Assembly: GCA_025964685.1 (NCBI GenBank)
Contig: JAOPYG010000084.1
Location: 1-33,761, forward strand
Reading direction: 5' to 3'
DNA: 33,761 nucleotides
Source: Actinoallomurus sp.
GTDB taxonomy: Bacteria > Actinomycetota > Actinomycetes > Streptosporangiales > Streptosporangiaceae
The first letter of the stretch is position 1. Every line of letters begins with the position of its first letter. The notes under the pieces were generated by a model. That model was not told where the DNA came from and searched no databases. It saw nothing but the letters and a program-made list of their open reading frames with translations. The translations under genes and the position numbers were made by a program. This document shows, piece by piece, positions 1-8,537 of the stretch.

Positions 1-890
1 TGTTCTACAACAAGAAGCTGTTCGCCCAGGCGGGCCTGCCGGCCGACTGGCAGCCCACGAGCTGGGACGACGTCCTCGCCGCGGGCCGCAAGCTGAAGAC
101 GCTGAGCGGGGTCACGCCGATCCAGCTCAACGCGGGCACCGCGATGACCGAGGCCACGACCATGCAGGGCGTGCTGCCCCTGCTCGCCGGCACCGGCCAC
201 GACATCCTCGAGAACGGCAAGTGGCTCGGCGACACCCCGCAGCTCAGGAGCGTGCTCGACCTGTACAAGCAGGTGTACGGCGGCGGGCTCGGCGACCCCA
301 AGCTCCAGCAGAACCCGCAGGGCCGGGACGAGTCCTTCCAGCGGTTCTCCACGAACAAGGTCGGCATCCTGCTGGAGGGCGACTACTTCTGGCGTTCGGT
401 GGTCAACCCCAAGGGCGGCATCGACCCGATGAAGGACCGCGACAAGGACGTCGGCTACACGCTGATCCCGGCGCAGTCGGCGGGCAAGGGCGTACGCGGG
501 CAGGACTCGGTGAGCATGTCCGGCGGGAGCGGCTGGGTGATCAACCCGCACACCAAGAACACCTCGCTCGTGTGGGAGCTGCTGAGCTTCATGGGCTCTC
601 GCGATGCGGTCAAGGACGAGGTCCAGCGCTCGGCGGTCGGCATCAGCCCTCGTCAGGACGTCAACGCCGAGATGCTCGGCGGCGACCCGCTGCTGAACTT
701 CATCGCGACCAAGGTGCTGCCGATCACCGCCGTACGGCCGGGGCTCGCCGCCTATCCCCAGGTGTCGACGGCCCTGCAGAAGGCGACCGGCGACGTCGTC
801 GCGGGTGACAGCGTCGACAAGGCGATCAAGGCCTACCAGCAGAACCTGACGCAGGCGGTCGGCGGCGCCGTCAACGTCACCACCGGCTGA
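1..890 (+). CDS. Sugar ABC transporter substrate-binding protein, 3' part
   Basis: The reading frame is open from base 3 and the start lies outside the window. The visible 295 residues begin with FYNKKLFAQAGL, the conserved segment in the middle of family 1 extracellular solute-binding proteins, followed by TSWDDVLAAGRKL and the long C-terminal lobe ending in NVTTG. Proteins of this family are secreted lipoproteins that capture mono- or oligosaccharides and hand them to a CUT1-type ABC importer. Seven bases separate its stop from the first permease, so it is the first gene of an operon with the next two permeases. The sugar cannot be told from the sequence. The missing N-terminus would carry the lipobox. 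Confidence 0.9.
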   Translation, partial: FYNKKLFAQAGLPADWQPTSWDDVLAAGRKLKTLSGVTPIQLNAGTAMTEATTMQGVLPLLAGTGHDILENGKWLGDTPQLRSVLDLYKQVYGGGLGDPKLQQNPQGRDESFQRFSTNKVGILLEGDYFWRSVVNPKGGIDPMKDRDKDVGYTLIPAQSAGKGVRGQDSVSMSGGSGWVINPHTKNTSLVWELLSFMGSRDAVKDEVQRSAVGISPRQDVNAEMLGGDPLLNFIATKVLPITAVRPGLAAYPQVSTALQKATGDVVAGDSVDKAIKAYQQNLTQAVGGAVNVTTG

Positions 891-897
891 TCGGCTT

Positions 898-1809
898 ATG
901 GCGGAAGAAACGGGCCTGCTGCCCCAGCGTTCCCTGGGGGGCGAGGTGCCGGGCGGCGGCGACCGGCGGCAGGGGCTGGCGTTCGTCGTGCCCGCGCTGG
1001 TGCTCATCACGGTCTTCCTGATCCTGCCGGCCCTCTGGACGCTGTACCTCGGGCTGACCGACTACCGCCTCACCGGCGTCCAGGCGGCGCACCCCAAGGT
1101 CGTCGGCACCTCGAACTACACGCACGCGCTCGGCGACAAGGAGTTCCGCGACGCCCTCGGCCGTACGCTGCTGTTCGTCCTCGGCTCGGCGATCATCGGG
1201 CAGAACATCCTCGGCTTCGTCCTCGCCTGGACGCTACGGTCGGCGCGGCGCTGGGTCCGTACCCTCGTCGAGACGCTGGTGCTGCTGGCCTGGATCCTGC
1301 CGGGCGTCGTGGTGGCGTGGCTGTGGATCGCCTTCCTGAAGGACCAGGGGGGCACGCTGAACACGATCCTGCACACGCCGGGCCACGACTGGTGGTTCGA
1401 CCACCCGATGGGCTCGCTGATCGTCTTCAACGTGTGGCGAGGCACGGCGTTCTCGATGATGCTGTTCGCGGCGGCACTGTCGAGCGTGCCGCCCAGCCAG
1501 CTCGAGTCCGCGCGGCTGGCCGGCGCCGGGAGCCGGCAGCAGCTGCGCGACGTGGTCATCCCGAGCATCCGCGGGCACATCCTGACCAACACGCTGCTCA
1601 TCAGCCTGTGGACGTTCAACGACTTCACGCCGTACCTGATCACCAAGGGCGAGCCGCACGGGGCGTCGGCGGTGCTGCCCGTCTACATCTACCTGACCGC
1701 CCTGCCGGGGGAGCGCCTGGGCTTCGCCAGCGCGATCTCGCTGATCATGCTCGTGATCAACCTGCTGCTGGCGCTCGCCTACATCCGGATTCTGCGGAGG
1801 CGCGCGTGA
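898..1809 (+). CDS. Sugar ABC transporter permease, MalF/UgpA type
   Basis: A 303-residue inner-membrane subunit of a carbohydrate importer. The ATG at 898 follows the binding protein by 7 bases. Hydrophobic segments begin near residue 24 (LAFVVPALVLITVFLILPAL). The EAA loop that contacts the ATPase is at about residues 203-224, ESARLAGAG followed by VVIPSI. It forms a heterodimer with the next gene product. The overlap of its TGA with the GTG of the next gene (GTGA, 1806-1809) implies translational coupling. The unusually hydrophilic first 23 residues are typical for actinobacterial MalF homologues. Confidence 0.92.
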   Translation: MAEETGLLPQRSLGGEVPGGGDRRQGLAFVVPALVLITVFLILPALWTLYLGLTDYRLTGVQAAHPKVVGTSNYTHALGDKEFRDALGRTLLFVLGSAIIGQNILGFVLAWTLRSARRWVRTLVETLVLLAWILPGVVVAWLWIAFLKDQGGTLNTILHTPGHDWWFDHPMGSLIVFNVWRGTAFSMMLFAAALSSVPPSQLESARLAGAGSRQQLRDVVIPSIRGHILTNTLLISLWTFNDFTPYLITKGEPHGASAVLPVYIYLTALPGERLGFASAISLIMLVINLLLALAYIRILRRRA

Positions 1810-2627
1810 GTCCCGTCGAGCTGCTTCGGCGCATCGGCTTCTACGTCTTCGTCGCGGTCGTCACCGCGTTCTTCGCGCTGCCGATGCTCTGGCTGGTGAC
1901 CGCGCCGTTCACCCGCAACCCCAGCCTGTCGGTCTCGTGGCCGGACTTCACGCTCGGCAACTTCAAGCACCTGACCGACGATCCCAACGCGCTGCCGTCG
2001 CTGTACAACTCGGCCGTGCTGTCGCTGTGGACGATGCTGATCACGGTCGCGGCCGCGGCACTCGCGGCGTACGCGCTGAGCCGGGTCCGCGTCCCGGGTC
2101 GCGACGGGATCCTCTACCTGCTCCTGCTGCTGTCCTCGGTCATCACCGGTACGGCGGCGATGGTGCCGATCTTCCAGCTGATGTTCAAGCTCCATCTGCT
2201 GGACAAGGACCTCGGCGTCATCCTGGTGATGACCGGGGGTCTGCTGCCCGCGGCGATCTTCATCCTCAAGGACTTCATGGACTCGATGCCGAAGTCCTAC
2301 GAGGAGTCGGCGCGGGTCTTCGGGGCCAACTCCTTCCAGGTGCTGGGCCACGTCGTGCTGCCGAACGTACGGCCGGGGCTGGCGACGATCGCCGTGTGGG
2401 CGGTGGTCAACGTGTGGGGCAACTTCCTCATGCCGTTCCTGCTGTACCGCACCCCGGAGAAACAGCCGGCCGCGGTCACGCTGAACAACTTCTACACCGA
2501 GGGCGGCCAGCCGAACCTCGCGCTCATCTCGACGTTCTCGCTGCTCTACTCGATCCCGGTGGTCATCATGTTCCTGTTCGTCAGCCGCCGGTACGGCTTC
2601 CGCTTCCATGGAGGGATCAAGGCTTGA
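1806..2627 (+). CDS. Sugar ABC transporter permease, MalG/UgpE type
   Basis: A 273-residue membrane permease that pairs with the MalF-type subunit. The frame is open far upstream, but the GTG at 1806 is chosen because it overlaps the previous stop by four bases and gives the expected start SPVELLRRIGFYVFVAVVTA leading into the first membrane helix. The EAA loop is near residue 167 (ESARVFGAN, then VVLPNVRPG). The C-terminus FRFHGGIKA is typical of the family. No ATPase is directly fused to this operon; the MsiK-type gene follows after 211 bases. Confidence 0.92.
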   Translation: MSPVELLRRIGFYVFVAVVTAFFALPMLWLVTAPFTRNPSLSVSWPDFTLGNFKHLTDDPNALPSLYNSAVLSLWTMLITVAAAALAAYALSRVRVPGRDGILYLLLLLSSVITGTAAMVPIFQLMFKLHLLDKDLGVILVMTGGLLPAAIFILKDFMDSMPKSYEESARVFGANSFQVLGHVVLPNVRPGLATIAVWAVVNVWGNFLMPFLLYRTPEKQPAAVTLNNFYTEGGQPNLALISTFSLLYSIPVVIMFLFVSRRYGFRFHGGIKA

Positions 2628-2639
2628 CTACTCCCTCTC

Positions 2640-2760
2640 TAAGTTTCGGCGCTGGTAACGCGCCAGGTGCAACCGGCCGTCGAGGAATCGAAAGGCCGAA
2701 CGGGTGTAGTGAGCCGCCTGCCGGCATGTGCGCGAGTACGCCGTACGCATGACCGCAACT
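2640..2760 (+). ncRNA. Candidate msiK leader RNA motif
   Basis: The spacer before the MsiK-type ATPase can fold. GGCGC at 2648-2652 pairs with GCGCC at 2660-2664. AGGTG at 2665-2669 pairs with CGCCT at 2715-2719 (one G-U pair) and encloses a hairpin in which CGGCC (2674-2678) pairs with GGCCG (2694-2698). Inside it TCGA (2680-2683) pairs with TCGA (2688-2691) around a GGAA tetraloop. A conserved actinobacterial RNA called the msiK motif is known in exactly this position, upstream of genes for multi-sugar ATPases. The match is made on context and foldability, not on an alignment; the boundaries are approximate. Confidence 0.5.
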
Positions 2761-2838
2761 CTTCCAGAGGGCTATGACAATGTGTGAACGCCTTGTTTTT
2801 CGCCGACCTGACGGCAGCGACACCATGGTGAGGTACTG

Positions 2839-3933
2839 GTGAGGGTCTCGCTGGAAGAGGTGACCAAGGTCTTCGACGGCGGGGTGACCGCGCTGGACGG
2901 CCTGTCTCTCGACATCGAGGACGGGGAGTTCTTCGCGCTGCTCGGCCCGTCCGGGTGTGGGAAGACCACGCTGCTGCGCACGATCGCGGGGCTGGAGACG
3001 GCCTCCTCCGGAGCCGTGCGCATCGGCGAACGCGATGTGACGCGGCTGGCTCCGGGTGAGCGCGACGTGGCCATGGTGTTCCAGGACTACGCGCTGTTCC
3101 CGCACATGACGGTGGCCGACAACATCGCCTACCCGCTGCGGATCAAGAAGGTGGGCCGGGCCGAACGCCGCGCGAAGGCGGCCGACACGGGCGCGAGCCT
3201 GTCGCTGGCCGGCCTGATGGAACGCCGCCCGGCACAGCTGTCCGGTGGCCAGCAGCAGCGCGTCGCGCTGGCCCGGGCGATGGCCGCGCAGCCCACGGTC
3301 TTCCTGCTGGACGAGCCGCTCTCCAACCTGGACGCGCGGCTGCGGCTGGAGGCCCGGACGTTCTTGAAGAAGCTCCAGCACGACCTGGGCGTCACGACGG
3401 TCTTCGTCACGCACGACCAGGCGGAGGCGCTGGCGCTGGCCGACCGGATCGCGGTGATGGAGTCGGGCCGGATCCGCCAGGTCGGTACGGCGCGTGAGGT
3501 CTTCCAGCGCCCGGCGAACGTCTTCGTGGCCGGGTTCATCGGGTCCACGCCGATGAACCTGCTCCACGGCGAGTGCGTGGCCGGTGACGGCGAGGCGGCG
3601 ACGGCGTGGGGCCACCAGGTCGACGTCGCGGGCGTACGCCTGCCGGTGCCGGAGGAGATCGTCACCGAGCTGAACCCGGGCGACAAGGTGATCGTCGGCG
3701 TCCGCCCGGAGTACTTCGCCGAGACCGAGGACGGCATCGGGGGCCAGGTCGAGATCGTGGAGAACCTCGGCACGACGTCATTGGTCACCCTGACGACCGA
3801 GGGCCCGCGGATCCAGGTCACGGTGCCCGAGGGCCGCGAACCCGCACCCGGAACGACCATGCACGTGAGCCCGCAACCGGGCCGGATGCTCGTCTACCGC
3901 GCCGACGACGGGGAGCTCATCGACGCCCCGTGA
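2839..3933 (+). CDS. msiK: Multiple-sugar ABC transporter ATPase, MsiK/UgpC type
   Basis: A 364-residue cytoplasmic ATPase for carbohydrate importers. Walker A GPSGCGKTT is at residues 36-44, the Q-loop Gln at 82, the signature LSGGQ at 134-138, Walker B FLLDEP at 155-160 and the switch His at 192. A C-terminal TOBE-type regulatory region fills about residues 240-360. The GTG at 2839 is preceded by GAGGT with 4-5 bases spacing; the nearby ATG at 2825 is in another frame. In Streptomyces MsiK energises several importers that lack their own ATPase. Here one such orphan importer lies 8 kb away (11874-15006). Whether this is the only MsiK of the genome or an operon-specific UgpC cannot be decided; the structured leader favours MsiK. 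Confidence 0.88.
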   Translation: MRVSLEEVTKVFDGGVTALDGLSLDIEDGEFFALLGPSGCGKTTLLRTIAGLETASSGAVRIGERDVTRLAPGERDVAMVFQDYALFPHMTVADNIAYPLRIKKVGRAERRAKAADTGASLSLAGLMERRPAQLSGGQQQRVALARAMAAQPTVFLLDEPLSNLDARLRLEARTFLKKLQHDLGVTTVFVTHDQAEALALADRIAVMESGRIRQVGTAREVFQRPANVFVAGFIGSTPMNLLHGECVAGDGEAATAWGHQVDVAGVRLPVPEEIVTELNPGDKVIVGVRPEYFAETEDGIGGQVEIVENLGTTSLVTLTTEGPRIQVTVPEGREPAPGTTMHVSPQPGRMLVYRADDGELIDAP

Positions 3934-3955
3934 GACCCGCCGGGCGCGGCGGCGA

Positions 3956-4180
3956 TCAGAGCTCGGGCGGGTTGCCGCGATCGTTGAGGGCCTCGGCGCC
4001 GTTCTGCGGCCCGCGCGAGCGGTTCGTCAGGACGAGCTGCAGCAGGAACGACGCGGCGCCGACGATCATGAGGATCACGCCCAGCGCGGGAAGGTCGATG
4101 CCGCTGAGGTGCGCCTTGATGGCCCACTTGAAGATCGCCCCAAGTGTGATCAGGAAGATGCTGACGCCAAAGCCCACCAT
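3956..4180 (-). CDS. DUF6458-type small membrane protein
   Basis: A 74-residue protein with two predicted membrane helices, residues 3-20 (GFGVSIFLITLGAIFKWA) and 29-50 (LPALGVILMIVGAASFLLQLVL), and a hydrophilic tail with Arg and Asn. The pattern GxGIxLIxLGAI followed by LGVILMIVG fits the actinobacterial DUF6458 family, whose function is unknown. GGAGG lies only one base before the ATG, so the GTG one codon downstream may be the real start. It converges on the ATPase gene with a 22-base gap. Confidence 0.75.
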   Translation of the reverse strand: MVGFGVSIFLITLGAIFKWAIKAHLSGIDLPALGVILMIVGAASFLLQLVLTNRSRGPQNGAEALNDRGNPPEL

Positions 4181-4272
4181 GCCTCCGACCTGGAACCCGA
4201 AAGGGCCCGGAATTCACTTCGAGTAAACACCCGGGTGCTGTGGCACACCACCCTATCGATACCGATGGTGGC

Positions 4273-4310
4273 GTATGTCCCATCACTCGCACCAGAGCGA
4301 TGGGACATAC
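4273..4310. terminator. Perfect 12-bp inverted repeat, probable terminator
   Basis: GTATGTCCCATC at 4273-4284 is exactly complementary to GATGGGACATAC at 4299-4310. The 14-base loop holds a further CTC/GAG pairing. It lies 20 bases after the stop of the minus-strand acyl-CoA dehydrogenase and upstream of the DUF6458 gene, as expected of a terminator. No U-run follows, which is usual for actinomycete hairpins. Confidence 0.6.
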
Positions 4311-4330
4311 GGAACGGTTTCAGTGGCGGC

Positions 4331-6163
4331 TCAGAAGGCGTCTTCCGGAAGGTCCATGAGATCGGCGGTGGTCGCTTCGGCGATGACGCGCTCGGCGGCG
4401 AGCTTGGGCAGCTGCGTCGCGCAGAAGAACTGCGCGGCGGCCACCTTTCCGCTGTAGAACGCCTGGTCGGCCGCTGACAGCTCGTCACCGAGCCGGTTCA
4501 GGGCGATCTCGGCCTGCCGGCAGAGCAGCCAGGCGATGACCACGTCACCGAGGGCCATCAGCAGGCGGGTGGTGTTCAGGCCGACCTTGTAGACCTCTTC
4601 GGGCTTCTCCATGGAGCCGAGCGCCCAGCCGACCATCGGGGTGACGATGCCCTGCGTGTCGTCCAGCGCCTTGGCGAGCAGGGCGCGCTCCTGCTTGAGG
4701 CGGCCGTTGCCGGCCTCGCTCTCGGCGAACTCCCTGATCTGCCCGACGAGGTGCGTGAGCGCCTCCCCGTTGTCCCGCAGGATCTTGCGGAAGAAGAAGT
4801 CCATTCCCTGGATCGCCGTGGTGCCCTCGTACAGGGAGTCGATCTTGGCGTCGCGAATGTACTGCTCGAGCGGGTAGTCCTGCAGGAAGCCCGAGCCGCC
4901 CAGCGTCTGCAGCGACTGCGTCAGGACCTCGTACGCCCGCTCGGAGCCGACGCCCTTGACGATGGGCAGCAGCAGGTCGTTGACCTTCTCGGCGAGCTGG
5001 TCGCGCTCGCCCGAGGCGGTGGCGAGCTGCACCTTGTCCTGGTAGGTCGCGGTGAACAGCACCAGCGCCCGCATGCCCTCGGCGTAGGACTTCTGCAGCA
5101 TGAGCAGGCGGCGTACGTCGGGGTGGTGGGTGATGGTGACGCGCGGCGCGGTCTTGTCCGCCATCTTCGTCAGGTCGGCGCCCTGTACGCGCTCCTTGGC
5201 GTACGCGAGGGCGTTGAGGTAGCCGGTCGACAGCGTGGAGATCGCCTTCGTGCCGACCATCATTCGAGCCTGCTCGATGATCAAGAACATCTGCTTGATG
5301 CCCTCGTGCACGTCGCCGACGAGGTAGCCGACCGCCGGGTGCTTCTCGCCGAACGTGAGCTCGCAGGTCGTGGAGACCTTCAGGCCCATCTTCTTCTCGA
5401 CGTTGGTGACGTACGCGCCGTTGCGCTCGCCCAGCTCACCGGTCTCGGTGTCGACGAGGTACTTCGGCACGATGAACATCGACAGGCCCTTGGTGCCCGC
5501 CTTGGCGCCCTCGGGGCGTGCCAGTACGTAGTGCAGGATGTTGTCGGCCAGGTCGTGCTCCGCGCTGGTGATGAAGCGCTTGACGCCCTCGATGTGCCAG
5601 GTGCCGTCGGCCTGCTGGATCGCCTTGGTACGGCCGGCTCCGACGTCGGACCCGGCGTCGGGCTCGGTCAGCACCATGGTCGAGCCCCAGTGCCGCTCGA
5701 TCGAGAGCTCGGCGAGCTTCTTCTGCTCAGGCGTGCCGATCTCCCACAGCAGCTGGGCGAAGCTCGGGCCGCTGGAGTACATCCAGATGGCCGGGTTGGC
5801 GCCGAGGATGAGCTCGGCCGCGGCCCAGTGCAGACTGCGGGGGGCGTGCATGCCGCCGAGCTCGGTCGGCAGCTCCAGCCGCCACCACTCGGCGTCGTTG
5901 AAGTATGCCTGGAAGGACTTCTTGAAGCTCTCCGGCATCGTGACCGAGTTCGTCGCCGGATCGAACACGGGCGGGTGTCGGTCCGCGTCCTCGTAGGACT
6001 CGGCGAGGACGCCTGTCGCCAGCCGGTTCACCTCGTCCAGAGCGCTGCGCGCGGTGTCCTCGTCGACCTCGGCGAACGGCCCCGAACCGAGGACGTCCTG
6101 GCGGCCGAGGAACTCGAAGAGGTTGAACTCGATGTCACGCAGGTTGCTCTTGTAGTGACCCAT
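4331..6163 (-). CDS. Acyl-CoA dehydrogenase, FadE type
   Basis: A 610-residue FAD enzyme that oxidises acyl-CoA to the trans-2-enoyl-CoA in beta-oxidation or a related pathway. The N-terminus [17 protein letters not shown] is the small domain found at the start of long actinobacterial and proteobacterial acyl-CoA dehydrogenases. The middle has the FAD-binding [10 protein letters not shown]. The conserved YEGTTAIQ carries the likely catalytic Glu at about residue 446, and an extra C-terminal domain makes it longer than the usual 380-400 residues. An ATG 11 codons upstream exists, but the start at 6163 matches the family and is preceded by GGGGTG. A palindrome in its promoter region suggests control by a TetR-type fatty-acid regulator. 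The substrate is unknown. Confidence 0.93.
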   Translation of the reverse strand: MGHYKSNLRDIEFNLFEFLGRQDVLGSGPFAEVDEDTARSALDEVNRLATGVLAESYEDADRHPPVFDPATNSVTMPESFKKSFQAYFNDAEWWRLELPTELGGMHAPRSLHWAAAELILGANPAIWMYSSGPSFAQLLWEIGTPEQKKLAELSIERHWGSTMVLTEPDAGSDVGAGRTKAIQQADGTWHIEGVKRFITSAEHDLADNILHYVLARPEGAKAGTKGLSMFIVPKYLVDTETGELGERNGAYVTNVEKKMGLKVSTTCELTFGEKHPAVGYLVGDVHEGIKQMFLIIEQARMMVGTKAISTLSTGYLNALAYAKERVQGADLTKMADKTAPRVTITHHPDVRRLLMLQKSYAEGMRALVLFTATYQDKVQLATASGERDQLAEKVNDLLLPIVKGVGSERAYEVLTQSLQTLGGSGFLQDYPLEQYIRDAKIDSLYEGTTAIQGMDFFFRKILRDNGEALTHLVGQIREFAESEAGNGRLKQERALLAKALDDTQGIVTPMVGWALGSMEKPEEVYKVGLNTTRLLMALGDVVIAWLLCRQAEIALNRLGDELSAADQAFYSGKVAAAQFFCATQLPKLAAERVIAEATTADLMDLPEDAF

Positions 6164-6202
6164 GAAGCACCCCGTAGCTCTCGGGCGGGCGGTCATGCCC
6201 GA

Positions 6203-6226
6203 TTACGTACCAGTCAGTAACACTGG
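6203..6226. promoter_or_regulatory. Candidate TetR-type operator upstream of acyl-CoA dehydrogenase
   Basis: CCAGT at 6210-6214 and ACTGG at 6222-6226 form an inverted repeat. On the minus strand the overlapping stretch reads TTACTGACTGGTAC, the TTAC-N6-GTAA-like layout seen at operators of acyl-CoA-responsive TetR regulators. It lies 40-63 bases upstream of the start. No regulator gene is adjacent. Confidence 0.4.
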
Positions 6227-6311
6227 AAGATGCTACCCGCCAGTAACCGGACATACAAACATAAGAACCGGAAACTGCCCTCGCGCGCCTGTAACTCGGC
6301 CCCACCCGCCC

Positions 6312-6317
6312 TACGAT
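6312..6317 (+). promoter_or_regulatory. -10 box TACGAT, leaderless start
   Basis: TACGAT ends 8 bases before the GTG at 6326 and no Shine-Dalgarno sequence is present, so transcription probably begins at or next to the start codon. Confidence 0.55.
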
Positions 6318-6325
6318 GACGCCCT

Positions 6326-7813
6326 GTGGTCGATGCGTGGGACTCCGTCGTCGCCTGGCTCAACGGGAGCAGGCCTGATCTGACCGACACCGAGCGGCGG
6401 CTCTGGGACGCCTACCCGACCGGCGCGGTGGTCGATCTGGGCGACGATCGCCCCGACGGCACGGACGACCCGGCGCGTCTCGTACGCGCCGAGGTGATCT
6501 CGGCCCTGCTCCTCGGTGCGCGTGAGGGAGCGCCCGGCCGGGTCCCCGCGGTACGCCTGACCGGCGCCCGCATCACCGGTTCACTCGACGTCTCGGGCGG
6601 CGAGGTCGGCTGTGAGCTTCGCCTGCGGCACTGCGCGCTGGACCGGACACCGGACTTCTCCAACGCGCGTGCCCGCCAGATGCGGTTCGGCGACTGCTCG
6701 ATGCCCGGCTTCGACGGCGGTGGCCTGCGGGTGGACGGGTTCTTCAGCCTCTCGGGCTCGCGGATCGACGGGGAGGTGCGGCTGATCCGCGGGTACGTCT
6801 CCGGCGGACTCCGTCTCAACGGCGCGCGCGTCTCCAACCCGGGCGGGTACGCGCTGTTCGCCGGCGGCCTGACGGTGGACGTCGGAGCCTTCATCCGCGA
6901 CTCCGAGATCACCGGCGGCATCCGGCTGACCGGTGCCCGGATGACCGGCGGCCTCTTCATGGAGCGGACCACCCTGCACGACTCCGACGGGTTCGCACTG
7001 GATGGCGAGAACATGATCGTCCAGGACCGGATGGAGTGCAGTGACGGCTTCGTCTCCGACGGCCCGGTCCGCCTGCGCGGCGCGCGGATCGACGGGACGC
7101 TCTCCTTCGACCAGGGCGCGGTCCGGGCGCCCGGAAAGCGGGCGCTGCACCTGAGCCACGCGCGGGTCGAGGAGCTGATCCTCACGCCCAGCGAGCCGAT
7201 CCTCGGCGAGGTGACCCTGGGGTACTCCAGCATCGACGTCATCCTCGACCGGTACGACGTCTGGCCCGAAGAGCTCCGCCTCAACGGGCTGGTCTACCAG
7301 ACGCTGCGCGGGGAGCCGGAGTCGCTGCGGCTCGACTGGGTGGCCCGCGACCCGCAGGGGTTCCGCCCCCAGCCGTACGAGCACCTCGCCACCTGGCTGC
7401 GCCAGATCGGCCGGGAGGATCTCGCCCGCAAGTGCCAGCTCGCCAAGCAGCGGGCGCGCCGGGGCAATCTCAACCCGCTCAGCCACACGTGGGGCGTGCT
7501 GCTCGACTGGACGGTCGGGTACGGCTACCGGCCGTGGATCTCGGGGCTGTGGCTGGCGCTGCTGCTGTCCCTGGGCACGGTGGTGTTCAGCCTCCACCAC
7601 CCGCACACGCTCAGGCAGCCGGACGAGCGACCGCAGTTCCACGCGTTCGTCTACACGCTCGACCTGATGCTGCCGCTGGAGACGTTCGGGCAGCGCAGCG
7701 CGTGGGATCCGGCCGGCTGGACCCACTGGCTGGCCTGGGGGCTGACCGGCGCCGGCTGGTTCCTCGCCACCGCTCTGATCGCCGGCGTGGCCCGGGTGCT
7801 GCGACGCGCCTGA
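6326..7813 (+). CDS. Membrane-anchored beta-helix (pentapeptide-like) protein
   Basis: A 495-residue protein. Residues about 70-330 are repetitive, with phrases such as VRLTGARITGSLDVSGG, VRLRGARIDGTLSFDQG and IRLTGARMTGGLFMER, which predicts a right-handed beta-helix. A charged region at 330-385 follows (LATWLRQIGREDLARKCQ), and then two or three membrane helices near 395-495 (WISGLWLALLLSLGTVVF and WLAWGLTGAGWFLATALIAGVARVL). Related actinomycete proteins have been labelled membrane-associated oxidoreductase, but no cofactor motif is visible and that name is not supported. It is monocistronic or heads an operon with the SDR gene 24 bases downstream. Confidence 0.75.
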   Translation: MVDAWDSVVAWLNGSRPDLTDTERRLWDAYPTGAVVDLGDDRPDGTDDPARLVRAEVISALLLGAREGAPGRVPAVRLTGARITGSLDVSGGEVGCELRLRHCALDRTPDFSNARARQMRFGDCSMPGFDGGGLRVDGFFSLSGSRIDGEVRLIRGYVSGGLRLNGARVSNPGGYALFAGGLTVDVGAFIRDSEITGGIRLTGARMTGGLFMERTTLHDSDGFALDGENMIVQDRMECSDGFVSDGPVRLRGARIDGTLSFDQGAVRAPGKRALHLSHARVEELILTPSEPILGEVTLGYSSIDVILDRYDVWPEELRLNGLVYQTLRGEPESLRLDWVARDPQGFRPQPYEHLATWLRQIGREDLARKCQLAKQRARRGNLNPLSHTWGVLLDWTVGYGYRPWISGLWLALLLSLGTVVFSLHHPHTLRQPDERPQFHAFVYTLDLMLPLETFGQRSAWDPAGWTHWLAWGLTGAGWFLATALIAGVARVLRRA

Positions 7814-7825
7814 TCCCCGATCCGA

Positions 7826-7831
7826 CAGGAT
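7826..7831 (+). promoter_or_regulatory. -10 box CAGGAT, leaderless start
   Basis: CAGGAT ends 6 bases before the GTG at 7838. The same stretch AGGATGGGG could instead act as a weak ribosome binding site, so this is the least certain of the set. Confidence 0.4.
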
Positions 7832-7837
7832 GGGGAT

Positions 7838-8530
7838 GTGGGCACATACCTGATCACCGGAGCCACGGGTGCCATCGGCGCGGACGTCGCCGAGCTGCTG
7901 CACGAGGCCGGTCACCACGTCATCCTCAGCGGGCGGTCGGCCGAGCGCCTCGACGCCATCGCGCGGCGGATCGCCGGTGACACCGGCGGCGAGCGGGTGC
8001 GGACCCTCGTCCTGGACCTGAGCGACCCCCGGCGGATCGAGCCGTCGCTCGACGGGGTCGAGTTGCCGCCGCTGGACGGCGTCGTGCACAGCGCCGGCAC
8101 GGTCAGGCTGGGCACCGTCGCGGAGCTGCGCCCGGGCGACTGGCTCGACCAGCTCCTGGTGAACGCCGCCGCGCCCGCCGAGCTGACCCGGCTGCTCCTG
8201 CCCTCGGTCCGCGCGGCTCGTGGGCAGGTGGTGTTCGTCAACTCCGGATCGGGCCTGCGCGCCAACCCGGGCTGGGGCGCGTACGCCGCGAGCAAGCACG
8301 CGCTGCGGGCCCTGGCCGACTCACTGCGCGCCGAGGAGCCGGACATCCGGGTGACGTCGGTCTTCCCGGGCCGTACGGCGAGCGAGATGCAGCGTCAGGT
8401 GCGCGCCCACGAGGGCGGGGAGTACGACCCGGACGCGTTCATGTCCCCGCGTACGGTCGCCCAGGTGATCGTGAACGCCCTGGAGACGCCGCGCGACGCG
8501 ACCGTGACCGACGTCAGCGTCCGGGGCTGA
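7838..8530 (+). CDS. Short-chain dehydrogenase/reductase (SDR)
   Basis: A 230-residue cytoplasmic NAD(P)-dependent oxidoreductase. It starts with YLITGATGAIGADVA, the classical TGxxxGxG dinucleotide-binding motif. The active site shows Ser in VVFVNSGSG and the YxxxK pair in YAASKHAL. Arg in LSGRSAERL suggests NADP preference. Length is that of a single-domain classical SDR. The substrate is unknown. Its stop is only 7 bases from that of the converging rhomboid gene. Confidence 0.9.
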   Translation: MGTYLITGATGAIGADVAELLHEAGHHVILSGRSAERLDAIARRIAGDTGGERVRTLVLDLSDPRRIEPSLDGVELPPLDGVVHSAGTVRLGTVAELRPGDWLDQLLVNAAAPAELTRLLLPSVRAARGQVVFVNSGSGLRANPGWGAYAASKHALRALADSLRAEEPDIRVTSVFPGRTASEMQRQVRAHEGGEYDPDAFMSPRTVAQVIVNALETPRDATVTDVSVRG

Positions 8531-8537
8531 ACGGACG

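Noticed and set aside
4751..6220. 489-codon open frame on the plus strand
   Set aside because: It is the antisense shadow of the acyl-CoA dehydrogenase, whose protein has clear family motifs; the frame is low in complexity and rich in Leu, Val and Arg.
6581..8299. 572-codon open frame on the minus strand
   Set aside because: It is antisense to the beta-helix and SDR genes and has the repetitive Arg/Pro/Ala composition of GC-rich shadow frames.
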